Made by a program: the position numbers and the translations under genes. The notes beneath the pieces are model-generated. The model was not told the DNA's origin and did no database searches. It worked only from the letters and a program-made list of their open reading frames with translations. From Candidatus Woesearchaeota archaeon (GTDB lineage: Archaea > Nanobdellota > Nanobdellia > Woesearchaeales > GW2011-AR9), in NCBI GenBank assembly GCA_016188115.1, contig JACPIK010000002.1, positions 522,125 through 586,124 on the forward strand: DNA of 64,000 nt. The letters are read 5' to 3'. Of the stretch, positions 8,649 through 18,800 are shown piece by piece. Positions within the stretch are counted from its first letter, which is position 1; every line of letters begins with the position of its first letter.

Positions 8649-9352
8649 AATTAGCGTACACTTTAGCATTAGTAGGAGCAGTAAGTTGCAACTCTCCCGA
8701 GTTATCACCAGTTTACATTGAAAAAGTAGAATTACGTCTTGGATACAAAGCTCATCCTGATTATAGGTCAGATTCGCCTCGCCAGAAAGAAAGCATGATG
8801 CAGCTTGAACAAGCAGTACGAGAAGAATTAATTGAAATGATCGAAGCTCAGGATCTTAAAGGTGTTTTTAGAGAACATTCTGCCTGGGTTAGAAAACACA
8901 ATGAAAACTTAAAAAAAGTAGGTCGCTATCTAAACCCCTCTGACCCATATGATACCAGCATTGAATTAGAACGGGTTCAAAATGGACGATGGGAACTTGA
9001 TTTGCATCAGAATTTTGAGAAGAAGTTCCCTGGTTGCAGCATTGCATTTGGGGGCGATATTATTTATCTTTTAGAAAAAGAAAGATCAATGAGTGAAACG
9101 TTACAATTTTCATATTGTCTACAAGGTCAAGAGAGCAAATGCCCCCCTCAACAGGTATACCTACCAAGAGTTAATGTTAATGCACATTGTGGAACACTTC
9201 CGGGCCAAAAGCCAAATGTTGATTATTCTACTATTGAAGACACTATGGCTTCACAAAATGGAGTTACACCACCTCAAATTGATCCTCTTGAGCAGGTAAT
9301 AGTAAATCTGTGCACTGATCCTGTTAAAGAGATAGAGAGATGGATGGAATAA
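8645..9352 (+). CDS. Lipobox-bearing exported protein 3 of the operon
   Basis: The 235-residue protein begins MKLAYTLALVGAVSCNS, a signal sequence with a less typical lipobox AVSC (Cys 15). The mature region has helical first and middle parts, then a Pro-rich, Cys-containing stretch (YCLQGQESKCPPQQ). It does not obviously share the Cys-pair layout of its neighbours. It overlaps the previous gene by ATGA and is followed 14 bp later by the next start. Function unknown. Confidence 0.55.
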   Translation: MKLAYTLALVGAVSCNSPELSPVYIEKVELRLGYKAHPDYRSDSPRQKESMMQLEQAVREELIEMIEAQDLKGVFREHSAWVRKHNENLKKVGRYLNPSDPYDTSIELERVQNGRWELDLHQNFEKKFPGCSIAFGGDIIYLLEKERSMSETLQFSYCLQGQESKCPPQQVYLPRVNVNAHCGTLPGQKPNVDYSTIEDTMASQNGVTPPQIDPLEQVIVNLCTDPVKEIERWME

Positions 9353-9366
9353 ACCGGAGAAAAAGC

Positions 9367-10230
9367 ATGAACCAATCAATCACATCAATAATCCTTGGAC
9401 TATCACTTAGCGCTTGTAGCACACCGCAACAGCAAACACTCCCTGAAGACGCCAAACCAAAAGCCGCATTTGATTACAGTAAAGGCTTCATGCCAGCAGT
9501 GTCAAAATCAGAACTACCCAAAACTCCATGCCTTGTTCAACGCCTACAAGACAGCGTTAAAGCAGGAGAAAATTATATCTCCCGACAAGATCTCTTTGGC
9601 GAAAAATGTCACGTAAGTAAAGAAGAACAACAGCTCGAACCACATGTAAAAACTGTCCTGAGTTCTTATAGCAACGCAACCGCATTGCATGGATACCATA
9701 TATTTCTGCAAGATCTTTCAGATTATCTTTCATCAGAAAAAACAAAACGTGTTGTACGAGATCATGCTCCTGCTATTGAATTCCAAGTATATCAAACTAA
9801 AATAACAGAAGCGCAAGATCGCCTAAGTCAAATGCGTGAAGACCTCAAAGAGGTAAATAGAGTCTACTCCTCATTCATTGCAAGTGTAGGAACACAAGAA
9901 CCAACACGAGAACAACTCGTAACAGTAAAACAGACACTTGATGCCTATATCAAAAAAGCAGACACAGACAAATCAACAGGTATCACTCTTGCTAATTGCT
10001 TTGACTATGCCTGGAATCTTCTTGATGCGCAAGCAGGCGACCAAGATCTTAAAAAAATGGTTGCAGATGCACGACAAACTAAGATTATCCAACTCACGCA
10101 CGCACGTAGTATTGATCTTAGAGAAGAAGTTGAGTCTTATTTTGGACCTGATACTGTCGAATTACCAATGCTTCTTCCGGTACCTACAATTCCTCAACCA
10201 CCAATAACACCAGAGGAGATGTATCGATGA
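9367..10230 (+). CDS. Lipobox-bearing exported protein 4 of the operon
   Basis: The ATG at 9367 is preferred over an in-frame ATG at 9340. It gives MNQSITSIILGLSLSACST, a signal sequence with lipobox LSAC, and a GGAG lies about 9 bp before it. The mature protein (287 aa precursor) has an early Cys pair 25 residues apart, then long charged helices. It ends in a Pro-rich tail (LPVPTIPQPPITPEE). The layout resembles the proteins at 7923 and 10227. Its TGA overlaps the next ATG. Function unknown. Confidence 0.6.
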   Translation: MNQSITSIILGLSLSACSTPQQQTLPEDAKPKAAFDYSKGFMPAVSKSELPKTPCLVQRLQDSVKAGENYISRQDLFGEKCHVSKEEQQLEPHVKTVLSSYSNATALHGYHIFLQDLSDYLSSEKTKRVVRDHAPAIEFQVYQTKITEAQDRLSQMREDLKEVNRVYSSFIASVGTQEPTREQLVTVKQTLDAYIKKADTDKSTGITLANCFDYAWNLLDAQAGDQDLKKMVADARQTKIIQLTHARSIDLREEVESYFGPDTVELPMLLPVPTIPQPPITPEEMYR

Positions 10231-11369
10231 AACAAGAATTTTATTCAGCTTTAATAGCAACAGCATTGGCAGCATGTGGCGGAGCGCAGAACTCACAGAA
10301 CCAACATTATTCATTTAAAGTAGATTCTCCACCTAGCACAGTAGAATTAGAGTGCATTACACAGATATTTACCAGTTATGATACATTTCATGCCGGCACT
10401 GCAGGGACATATGATGGAACAATTTATGGCAATGGCGAAGAAGAATGTACGAGAGCATTAGGTAATGAAAGTGGACAGTACTATGAATATATTAATTGGC
10501 TTGGTGGCACACTTAAAGCAAATTACGACCTTGCGAGAAACTTTGAGGATACATGGAAGGAAATTGATCGACAAACCCCTACATTTCAACTCTTCAAAAC
10601 AAAAGCAGAACGATATAGAGAACAAGCCGCATGGCAATGGGGGGAATATTCTACAATTTTGGAACCATATCAAACTACTCGAACTGAATTTAGCCATATT
10701 GATACCCCTAGCGATAGGCATTTCAAATTAGAAACAGTTTGGAAACAAGGAACACTTGATGTTGAGAGGATAAGGGATGCATATCAAGAAGTCATTGAAA
10801 CTCAAAGATTAATAGAACAACTAGAATTATTTCATGTAAAATTAGCAAGAATGACCCCTCAACTCAAAGAAGAACAGATGAGAGCAAATCAAAATCCTAT
10901 TGAAACAGGGCTTAGAGATACACAAGAATATAACTTCAGAGAAAGAGAAATTTATGGGACACGACCTTCACCACAAACCAACAATGCGACTTTCGACCCC
11001 CATACAACTATCACGTGGGGAATTCATGCCGGAAACGGAGAAGTTCAAAAAGTCTGGGCAGTTCATAGCGATGGACCACAGGTTTCAACTTTGGTGATTT
11101 ATGACCCAAGTCTTGCAGCTCAACCTTGTATCGACCACATAATTAGTAAAACCAAAGGTAATGAAACCAGAGAGTCCACAGTAGAAGAGTGCACGGCTGA
11201 AGGTTCAATCTTTGCTCAAACGAAAAATGAACCTCGTTTTCAAGCAAATGGCGAACCTTGTCGGAATTATCAACGTGTTAACCCACAAGCAGACTGTGGT
11301 CTTACCCAAGAAGGCTGGGATTACTTAGATACTCTAGTTGAAGAACTTAATGGTAGATGGAGAAATTAA
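10227..11369 (+). CDS. Lipobox-bearing exported protein 5 of the operon (largest)
   Basis: The 380-residue product starts MKQEFYSALIATALAACGG, a signal sequence with lipobox LAAC. As in proteins 2 and 4, a Cys pair (30 residues apart) precedes a long helical region (~90-215). An added C-terminal domain of about 150 residues is strand-rich and has several more cysteines. It closes the operon; the next gene, a glyoxalase-fold protein, starts 61 bp later with its own AT-rich leader. Function unknown, but five consecutive lipoproteins point to a surface assembly. Confidence 0.6.
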   Translation: MKQEFYSALIATALAACGGAQNSQNQHYSFKVDSPPSTVELECITQIFTSYDTFHAGTAGTYDGTIYGNGEEECTRALGNESGQYYEYINWLGGTLKANYDLARNFEDTWKEIDRQTPTFQLFKTKAERYREQAAWQWGEYSTILEPYQTTRTEFSHIDTPSDRHFKLETVWKQGTLDVERIRDAYQEVIETQRLIEQLELFHVKLARMTPQLKEEQMRANQNPIETGLRDTQEYNFREREIYGTRPSPQTNNATFDPHTTITWGIHAGNGEVQKVWAVHSDGPQVSTLVIYDPSLAAQPCIDHIISKTKGNETRESTVEECTAEGSIFAQTKNEPRFQANGEPCRNYQRVNPQADCGLTQEGWDYLDTLVEELNGRWRN

Positions 11370-11429
11370 GAGTAACAGAATCAAAATTTCAACGATAATT
11401 ATTAATAATCGTACAAGTATCTTCTTCTC

Positions 11430-11864
11430 ATGCAAATTAAAGAACTAGGCCACGTTGTACTTTATGTCACAGATATAGACAAAGTAGGAAATTTCTACAA
11501 AGACATTCTCGGTTTTAACCAAATTGCTCGACAACCAGGTATGGCAGCATTCTCCGGTGGCAGAACGCATCATGAATTACTTTTGATCGAGGTCGGCGGC
11601 AAAGCAGTGCACAAAAGCACACAACCAGGTTTGTACCACATCGGTTTTAAAATCGGCGATACGGATCAAGAACTCAAAGAAGCGATTCAAAATCTTAAAG
11701 AAAAAAATGTAACGATCGTTGGCACCGCTGATCATTGGGTGACCCACAGCCTCTACGTTCTCGACCCAGACGGTAATGAATTAGAATTATATGTTGATAT
11801 CAATGACGGTTGGAAGAAAGATCCATCGATGGTTATGAAACCAACACGACATTTGAATATCTAA
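11430..11864 (+). CDS. Glyoxalase/bleomycin-resistance (VOC) fold protein
   Basis: This 144-residue protein has the vicinal-oxygen-chelate fold: a first half-module GHVVLYVTDIDKVGNFYKDI with LGF, and a second ending LYVLDPDGNELELYVD. His in GHVV, His in LYHIGF and Glu in NELELY match the usual metal-ligand positions. Family members include glyoxalase I, fosfomycin-resistance proteins and ring-cleaving dioxygenases, so the substrate is open. It overlaps the 3' end of the convergent queG by 4 bp. Confidence 0.8.
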   Translation: MQIKELGHVVLYVTDIDKVGNFYKDILGFNQIARQPGMAAFSGGRTHHELLLIEVGGKAVHKSTQPGLYHIGFKIGDTDQELKEAIQNLKEKNVTIVGTADHWVTHSLYVLDPDGNELELYVDINDGWKKDPSMVMKPTRHLNI

Positions 11865-12826
11865 TTAATTTTCCTATTCAACTTCTTCGCATTCCTCTGC
11901 ATTCCACTATACCCTGCCCGCATCAATGGCGTTCCAGAATACCGCAAACGAAATTCTTGTTCAGATAACGACAACATCTCACCCACATTCAAAACATCAT
12001 CTACCCTTCGGACTCGCAACGGACTAACATCCTGCCCCAACGCTTTCTTATTATACGGACACACCACCTGACAAATATCGCAGCCAAACATGTTGCCAAA
12101 GAGAGGTGGTGCTTGCACTGGAAATTCTCCACGATGTTCAATCGTCCAATAGGCAATACATTTTGACGAATCAAGTGTGCGAGGTCCAACAAGTGCTTTG
12201 GTCGGACAGGCATCTAAACAGCGAGTGCAATTACCACACGTCCCCTCAAAAGGAACATCTGGTTCAATAGGAACAGTTGTAAGAAAACACCCCAACATCA
12301 CATATGAACCAAACTCTTTGGTAATCAACAAAGAATTACGACCAATAAAACCTAGTCCTGCTTTATAGGCAAAGTATTTCTCGAACACTGGTTTAGTATC
12401 ACACGCAGCAAGAAGTTGCGCATCTCTAATACCATTCTGTTCAAACATCTGTTGCGCTTGCTCATCAAACTTCTTCATCATCCCTTTAAACACATGATGG
12501 TAATCTCGACTCCGTGCGTACAACGCCACGCATCCTTCTCCATCATGTTCATGGGCAAGAGAACATACGGGTTGAGCCATCGGCACATAAGAGAGTGCCA
12601 CAACAATAATACTCTGCACACCTGGCAAAAGAAGGGAGGAATCTTTTCGCATCTCTTGTGTACGCTTCATATAATCCATCGACGCATGCTGTTTATTCAA
12701 CAGCCAAGTATCGTACGCATCTTTAATCTCAGACTCAATAGACGAATCAGTAAAACCAACCAAATTGAAACCTACATCAAGTGCAAGTGTACGAAGTTGA
12801 TCTTTCAAAAGTGAGGACTGACCCAT
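11861..12826 (-). CDS. queG: Epoxyqueuosine reductase QueG-like iron-sulfur protein
   Basis: The protein has the QueG layout: an N-terminal DUF1730 region, the catalytic-type segment DTKPVFEKYFAYKAGLGFIG with RNS, and two [4Fe-4S] motifs (CGNCTRCLDACP and CDICQVVCPYN). QueG uses cobalamin and electrons from these clusters to reduce epoxyqueuosine to queuosine in tRNA. At 321 aa it is close to the ~310-390 range but lacks the C-terminal HEAT-like extension of longer forms. Most archaea make archaeosine, so a QueG here is unusual. A related cobalamin/Fe-S reductase with another substrate is an alternative. Confidence 0.85.
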   Translation of the reverse strand: MGQSSLLKDQLRTLALDVGFNLVGFTDSSIESEIKDAYDTWLLNKQHASMDYMKRTQEMRKDSSLLLPGVQSIIVVALSYVPMAQPVCSLAHEHDGEGCVALYARSRDYHHVFKGMMKKFDEQAQQMFEQNGIRDAQLLAACDTKPVFEKYFAYKAGLGFIGRNSLLITKEFGSYVMLGCFLTTVPIEPDVPFEGTCGNCTRCLDACPTKALVGPRTLDSSKCIAYWTIEHRGEFPVQAPPLFGNMFGCDICQVVCPYNKKALGQDVSPLRVRRVDDVLNVGEMLSLSEQEFRLRYSGTPLMRAGYSGMQRNAKKLNRKIN

Positions 12827-12914
12827 ACGAGCAAAAAATGATCACTTCTTCAAAAAACTTCATACCAAAAAGAAAAGAAAATTAAAACAGAAAAAGAAAA
12901 TAAAAAAAGCAAAC

Positions 12915-13148
12915 CTATTCAAAACTCAAATTTTCCAATTCCTCAAAGCCGGGATCTTCTTCAAGAGCAACGATATCTTTTTCCATATCATCAAAGTCAT
13001 CAATACTTTCGAATTCTTCCGATTCACTTTCAGTAATTGGAGCTTGGTTTACTTCTTTTGTTGTGGGAGTTGAAGCCTGACTACAACCAAACACCAATAA
13101 AGCTATACTCAACACTGCAACAAGGGCAAGGATTTTTTTCATCTTCAA
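12915..13148 (-). CDS. Small acidic lipoprotein, 77 aa
   Basis: The product starts MKMKKILALVAVLSIALLVFGCSQ, a strong signal sequence with lipobox-like VFGC. The mature part of about 55 residues is extremely acidic (runs of Glu and Asp such as ESESEEFESIDDFDD) and lacks other cysteines. It starts 6 bp downstream of the acidic coiled-coil secreted protein, probably in one transcript. Function unknown; a charged surface lipoprotein is the simplest reading. Confidence 0.6.
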   Translation of the reverse strand: MKMKKILALVAVLSIALLVFGCSQASTPTTKEVNQAPITESESEEFESIDDFDDMEKDIVALEEDPGFEELENLSFE

Positions 13149-13154
13149 TCACCT

Positions 13155-14273
13155 CTAGTTTGCTGCTGCAGTGGTATTAGCCGTGACATTTGCATCAGCT
13201 GCTACAGTAGTGTTTGATGCTTTATTTAACTCTTTGTACTTATGAACAAATTCACGCAAAAGCTCTTTACTAGCTTTAAGATCTTCTTTAACAACTTTCA
13301 TGGAATCTTTCCATTCTTTGCGTGCTGTTTCTCCTTGTTCCCAAAGAGCTTTAGCAGCAGCGTAATCTGCTTCAAGTTTATCGGTGTTGGCATCAAATTT
13401 TGCTTTGATTTCAACTAATGCAGTAGTATCAACACTCTTCTCATCAAGAGCATCAATATGTGCATCCATACGAGCTGCAAGCGTGGTATGCTTCTCTACA
13501 AGTCCATCAAGTTTAGAGCTCATTAATTCACCAATCCATGATTTTTGAGAGTTATGCACATCAATCCACAATTTTTTAGCTTCTTTGATAGATTCACGAA
13601 CTTCTTGTGCCGTTGCATTAGTCTGATTACTAAACTGTGCCTGCATTGAACTTATTTTTGCTTTAAGTTCAGCAAGATCAGCTTGAGCTTCTGCTTTTTC
13701 TTCAGCCGTCATATTGGATGCCTCGAGACGAGCTTCTAATTTAAGCACAGAGTTCTCTAACATTTCCAATGAATTATCCAAGTGAACCACAACCCCTTGG
13801 CGTAATTCTCCTTTAAGTTCACGACAGTCATCTTTATCTTCGCGACAGTTAGCAACTTGTTCTCGGATTTCAGAAAGATCTTTACGATGTTCAAGAACAC
13901 GAGCTTTTGCATCCAACAAGCGTTGACGCGCATGCATATAACGATCTTCAATAACTTCTACACGAGTTTCAATACGTTCTTCGACACGTTCACGTCGTTC
14001 TTCACGGCGTTCAACACGATCTTCACGTTCAGCACGGATACGAGTTTTGACTTTACTCTCAGATCGCACATCTGCTTCATCAGAATCATCTTCTGTTTCA
14101 ATTTCAGTCTCACTTTCTACTTCCACTTCAACATCTACTAGACCATCATCACTATCATCACTATCATCATCCGAATCACTATTACTCCCTTCATCTGCAA
14201 ATGCCACAGGTACAATGCTTAAACAAAAGACAAGTACTGCAAGCAATGCTACAATTTTGTTTTTTAATTTCAT
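13155..14273 (-). CDS. Secreted acidic coiled-coil protein
   Basis: The start is placed at 14273, where GGTGGAGG lies about 7 bp upstream; an in-frame start at 14300 would spoil the signal peptide. The 372-residue product begins MKLKNKIVALLAVLVFCLSI and is cleaved after about VAFA. A Ser/Asp run follows (NSDSDDDSDDSDDG, residues ~30-45), then a Glu/Arg-rich stretch. Long helical regions (to ~345) are coiled-coil-like, and the tail is a Thr/Ala-rich NTT segment with N-glycosylation sequons. It probably forms a rod-like surface protein. The Asp run could bind calcium. Function unknown. Confidence 0.65.
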   Translation of the reverse strand: MKLKNKIVALLAVLVFCLSIVPVAFADEGSNSDSDDDSDDSDDGLVDVEVEVESETEIETEDDSDEADVRSESKVKTRIRAEREDRVERREERRERVEERIETRVEVIEDRYMHARQRLLDAKARVLEHRKDLSEIREQVANCREDKDDCRELKGELRQGVVVHLDNSLEMLENSVLKLEARLEASNMTAEEKAEAQADLAELKAKISSMQAQFSNQTNATAQEVRESIKEAKKLWIDVHNSQKSWIGELMSSKLDGLVEKHTTLAARMDAHIDALDEKSVDTTALVEIKAKFDANTDKLEADYAAAKALWEQGETARKEWKDSMKVVKEDLKASKELLREFVHKYKELNKASNTTVAADANVTANTTAAAN

Positions 14274-14586
14274 ATGCACACCTCCACCAAGGATTATCAT
14301 CCTTTTTGTGAAATCAACCAGTTATGATTGACCTCATGATCGTTTGTGCTGATGTTTTGATGGATCAACTTCTTTTTAAACATACTTTTACAGATTCTTG
14401 CTTTAAAGCTTTAGGGAAGCTTTTGGAGCTTTATAGAGATAAATTATAGGTTTGAAAGTAAAATGGAGGATAAAATTAGCTTTAAATCTAATTTTAATAA
14501 CATTTATTTCTTTTTCCTATCAAATTTTGCACAGATCTACCTACTCACTACAAAACCATTATAAATCAAAAAATAATGATTTAACC
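14274..14586. other. Divergent intergenic region
   Basis: This 313-bp gap separates the secreted coiled-coil gene (minus) from the exported-protein pair (plus). CCATTATAAAT near 14556-14566 is a good TATA box 25 bp before the plus-strand ATG at 14587. TTTAAAAAG on the minus strand near 14375 could serve the other gene with a ~90-nt leader. Short AGCTTT-type direct repeats occur near 14405-14432. An in-frame upstream extension of the plus gene to 14452 has poor protein-like content. Confidence 0.4.
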
Positions 14587-15873
14587 ATGACTAAACAAGG
14601 TCAAATAACCATTTTTCTCGTAGTAGGTATTATTGCTTTGATGAGCATAGGATTGGTGTATTTTATCATTACTCAAGAATCAACAAGCACTTTAGAAAAC
14701 AAAAATACCCATTTAGATTCAGACTTTATCGTTAGTTTCGTGGACAATTGCCTTTCTCAGAGTGCACACGATGCTATTATTAAAGTTGCATTACAAGGGG
14801 GATATAATACTGTCCCTGAAGTACGTTTTCTAGTGGGGCGAACCTATGTCCCTTATTATCTTATCAATGAAAAATTAATTATACCCTCTAAAGAACAAAT
14901 TGAAATAGAAGTAGAACAAGCAACGAAAGAATTTATGCAAGGTTGCATTGATGATTTCTCCGTATTTAGAAAAATGGGATACGAAATTGAAGATTCAGAT
15001 ATGAAATTAACCGTACTACTAGGAAAAGTAAGTGAATTTGATCTTGACTATCCGATTACAATCAGACAAGGTGAAGATACAACCAAACTCACCACATTTG
15101 TCCACATTAAACAATTAAACTTTGAACGGATTTATGAGTTCATCTCTAAAATTGGTGAAGAACAACAAAAGACATTAAACATGATACCCATAGGATTTAT
15201 ATCGCAGGTAAGTATGGAACAAAATGTACCATTTCGTATATATTATCTTAGTCAAGACACAACGTTACTCACGTTCTCTTTTGAAGATTTTTCAGATAGG
15301 AAAACATTGGTTCCTCTCCAATTCAGATTTATTCACAAATATAATTGGGATTTCTTAAAACAAAAGACTACCATCGATATACCCCTTCCCAACATTACTT
15401 GTTATGTAGGCGATAGATGTCATTACAATCTAAACTTATATAGTGAAGAATTGGAGTTTAGAGATCTAAGCGATCTTATTGATATAACTACAGAGGGGAT
15501 ACTTGATTTTATTCCGACTAAAGATATGATCGGTAAACATGATATTGTTCTTGAAATTATGAATAGTGAAGGAAATAAAGAATCTGAAACTCTTAAACTT
15601 GAGGTTAAACAATTAGGAATACCAATACATTTAGAAGATATCTCTGCTCAAAAAGCAATTATTGGAAAACCATTCTCATATCAAATTGAAACAGAGGAAG
15701 AACATGAACAACCATTACAGTACATTTCCGATTCATTATTTGTACCAATTTCAGACCAAGGAAAGATTGAATTTACCCCAATAATTGAACAAAGAGGTAC
15801 ACATCTCATTAAAATTACTGCATATGATACTTATTGGGAGGATAGTACATGGCTACTACTTACAATAGAGTAA
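14587..15873 (+). CDS. Membrane-anchored protein with C-terminal beta-sandwich repeats
   Basis: The start at 14587 is chosen because a TATA box lies 25 bp upstream and the protein then begins MTKQGQITIFLVVGIIALMS, a short basic tail plus one membrane segment. This N-terminus is type IV-pilin-like or a signal anchor. The rest of the 428 residues is exported. Residues ~50-290 are mixed, and the C-terminal ~150 residues form two Ig/cadherin-like strands-and-turn repeats (PNITCYVGDRCHYNL; IIGKPFSYQI...GTHLIKITAYD). The gene overlaps the caspase-like gene downstream by 25 bp, so the products may act together at the surface. Confidence 0.6.
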   Translation: MTKQGQITIFLVVGIIALMSIGLVYFIITQESTSTLENKNTHLDSDFIVSFVDNCLSQSAHDAIIKVALQGGYNTVPEVRFLVGRTYVPYYLINEKLIIPSKEQIEIEVEQATKEFMQGCIDDFSVFRKMGYEIEDSDMKLTVLLGKVSEFDLDYPITIRQGEDTTKLTTFVHIKQLNFERIYEFISKIGEEQQKTLNMIPIGFISQVSMEQNVPFRIYYLSQDTTLLTFSFEDFSDRKTLVPLQFRFIHKYNWDFLKQKTTIDIPLPNITCYVGDRCHYNLNLYSEELEFRDLSDLIDITTEGILDFIPTKDMIGKHDIVLEIMNSEGNKESETLKLEVKQLGIPIHLEDISAQKAIIGKPFSYQIETEEEHEQPLQYISDSLFVPISDQGKIEFTPIIEQRGTHLIKITAYDTYWEDSTWLLLTIE

Positions 15874-18800
15874 GCGAAGTTTTTGTACTGATTATATTGT
15901 TGGCATTACTAGTTCCTACTATTAATGCAGACACAGCACCACAGAATTGTGTAGAAACAAATAGCTGTCCTCAAGAAAACAAAGAATTTGAAAACGCATT
16001 TATTCAAGATCCAATAACAACTGCCCGTAATGATCCAGTTGCTTATTTAAAATATATCATTGATCATCCAGAATCAATTGCACAACATCCAGAGGCCTAT
16101 GAAGCAGTTATAGAACAAGACGTAAAATACATTAATGCTGATAAAAACGCGTTTAGGAGTTATGTTGAAACAAAAGGTGCGCATTTTAATGAGATTAATG
16201 GTGATATTAGCTCGTTTGATAAAACGACCGGCCTGATAAGGACAGCTAGCAGTAGTTTTACGTTAGACTCAATTAAAACTATTGAGCAGAATGGAGGATC
16301 GGCAATTACAATTCTAAAGGAAGGCGGACTTTTCTACTTTATTTCAAAAACAAGTGAAAGTGCATGGATTACTGGATCGGTAATCATGGATAATTCTAAT
16401 TTTGTCGTTGAAAAAGGGAGTATACATTATACAATGAATAGTCAATCTACAAATGCTGTATTAACTGGAGGAAATAGAGTCGTACTTTTTAACAATGTGT
16501 GTGCATTTACGCCCTGTTCAGGAATACGTTTTATACAACAAGGAGAGCAGCCCATAGAGCTTTATAATTTAGGAAATGATCAAGGTAGAAATAAAGACAC
16601 AGAGTCTGAAATTAGTCTACCTGAAGTTTTGACATTACGCCGTGGTGTATTTTCCATTGATAGATTTAGTAATATGGTACTGGAAGGTAACTCGCTCTTA
16701 GAAAATGATAGAGATGTACGTTTTAGTGTAAGCCAACCAACCAGTTATTGTATTTATGAGAATTGTCTAAAATCAGGAAATTGGATTGAAGATTCGACGG
16801 ATTCTCTCAAAATTATCGTTAAAGAGGGAAACAAAATTGATGTTGAAGTAAAAGATGGGATATATAAAAGGATAATTATCCCCGAAGTTAGAAGCATAGG
16901 TAGAGATTCAAATCAGGAAATCAAAGGAACTTTAGAAGATTATAAACCATTCTTCCTTGGTCCCCACATCTTGGTGGCTGATCAAAAATTAGTCCAGCAA
17001 CACGCCAAAGAATTTCAGCAAGGAAGAAAATATGTAGAAGTCAAGCAAAAGAACGGAGATAGCATTTTCATCGATCGAAATGGGCAGATTTTTCAAAAAG
17101 ATAAGGAACGAAAATATTACACTGATTCTAATGGGGATTTATTTGTCAGTGATGTCGCTGAAGATTCTGGAGGGGATTATCGTATACTAGATGATTCCCC
17201 CCTATTTGATGAAATTAAAAACAGAGAATCATATCGTTTGGCTCTCCAAGCTGCAAAGGAAAAAGAAAGTAGAATCACATTAAACATAGTTAAAGATGAT
17301 AATGAGCCTATCCAATTAACATTTCAATCAGCTCAAGGACCACTCCTTGCAGGAAACCCTACTGGATTACACACAAACATAGGACACATCTTTCGAAACC
17401 AAGATGTAAATGGCGATTGGGATGAAAAATTAACCCCTTGGATACTAAAGACCGGAGAACCAAAAACAACAATCAATGGAAAAATAGTAGATTTTGCAAA
17501 TGCAATACAAGAATATGAACAGATGGGACAAACTGAAGAAGTTGATCTGCTCATAGAAAGTAAAATCGGTGAAGATTATCTAACCAATGAACAATATAAA
17601 TTATTGCTTGACAAAGCACAGACAATCGAAAGAAAAAAAGCAATTTTGGATCACCAACCTAATCTAGAATTAAAAATTACACTTGCCAAAGATTCTCCCG
17701 ACCTCATGGCAGCGATAATTGATAGTGAAAAAGAAATATTACCTCGGCAAATCGAGAGATTAATACTAGAAATAGATTCATCATATGCAAGCCAAGAGCA
17801 AAAGCAGAAGCTCGTAAAGGAGGTTTTTGCAAAACAAGGAGAACTTGAAAAAGGTCAAGAGTGGAGGAGAAGAAGTCCATTAGATTATATTAACCAAGTT
17901 CATGACCCTGAAGTTCAGAAAATTATGTTACAAAACTTAAAACTGAATGAATACAACCCTTCCGGTTTAGTGAAATACCTAGAAAACATAAAACGAGGGG
18001 GCGAACAGACAATTAGACTATTCATTGAAAATGTTAATTATAATGACCCCATATTTCGTGCGACGATGAGTCAAGATGGCCCCCCTAATGGAGCTAATGG
18101 TGCTGCGTTTCGATCAATTCTAACACTAGTAGAGAACGATCCACAACTATTACAAAAAACACTGCAACGAATGCCAATACGAGAAGATCTTGGATTTAAT
18201 CCAGACGAGTTTGGAATTGTCTATTTTGATCCTCAGTTCCAAGCACAAACACAGGGTCATGATTTCGCCACAAAATATTCCATTGCGCTTACGACCATTA
18301 GAAGGATAAATCAACAGGGAGATACAACTGGGGAAGTAACCGACAGAATTGCGCGTGTAACATCAGAGATTATTAATGAACGCGAAACGTTTAGCAATAG
18401 AGAAATTATTGGGGAACATACCTACTATATCCCCATAACTCATGAGGAAGAAATGTTTTCAAATAGTGAGATGGTTATATTAGCAAGAGATTCAGGTACC
18501 GCTCAAGTTGCAGACCAAAGTTTAAAAGGAGACCAAGATCTAGATAAAACAAGAGAGATTAAACGGCGTTTTCTTGATCTCGTGAGAGAGAGTGGTGATA
18601 AATCACCGATCACGACCATCCATTTCAACAACCATGGTGGACCAGATCATCAGTGGCTATCTTCAGGACAGGCAGGCGTACAAAATTCAGATGACCTCCA
18701 TCGTCCGGAAGCAATTAGTTATGTAGAACTAGGAGATACCCTTATGCAAAGAGGTGAACTTGAAAGGGTAAATATCATCATCGATTCTTGCTATAGCTAC

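Noticed and set aside
14452-14586. 45-residue N-terminal extension of the exported protein at 14587
   Set aside because: A TATA box lies in this stretch, 25 bp before the ATG at 14587, and the shorter start gives a clean signal anchor.
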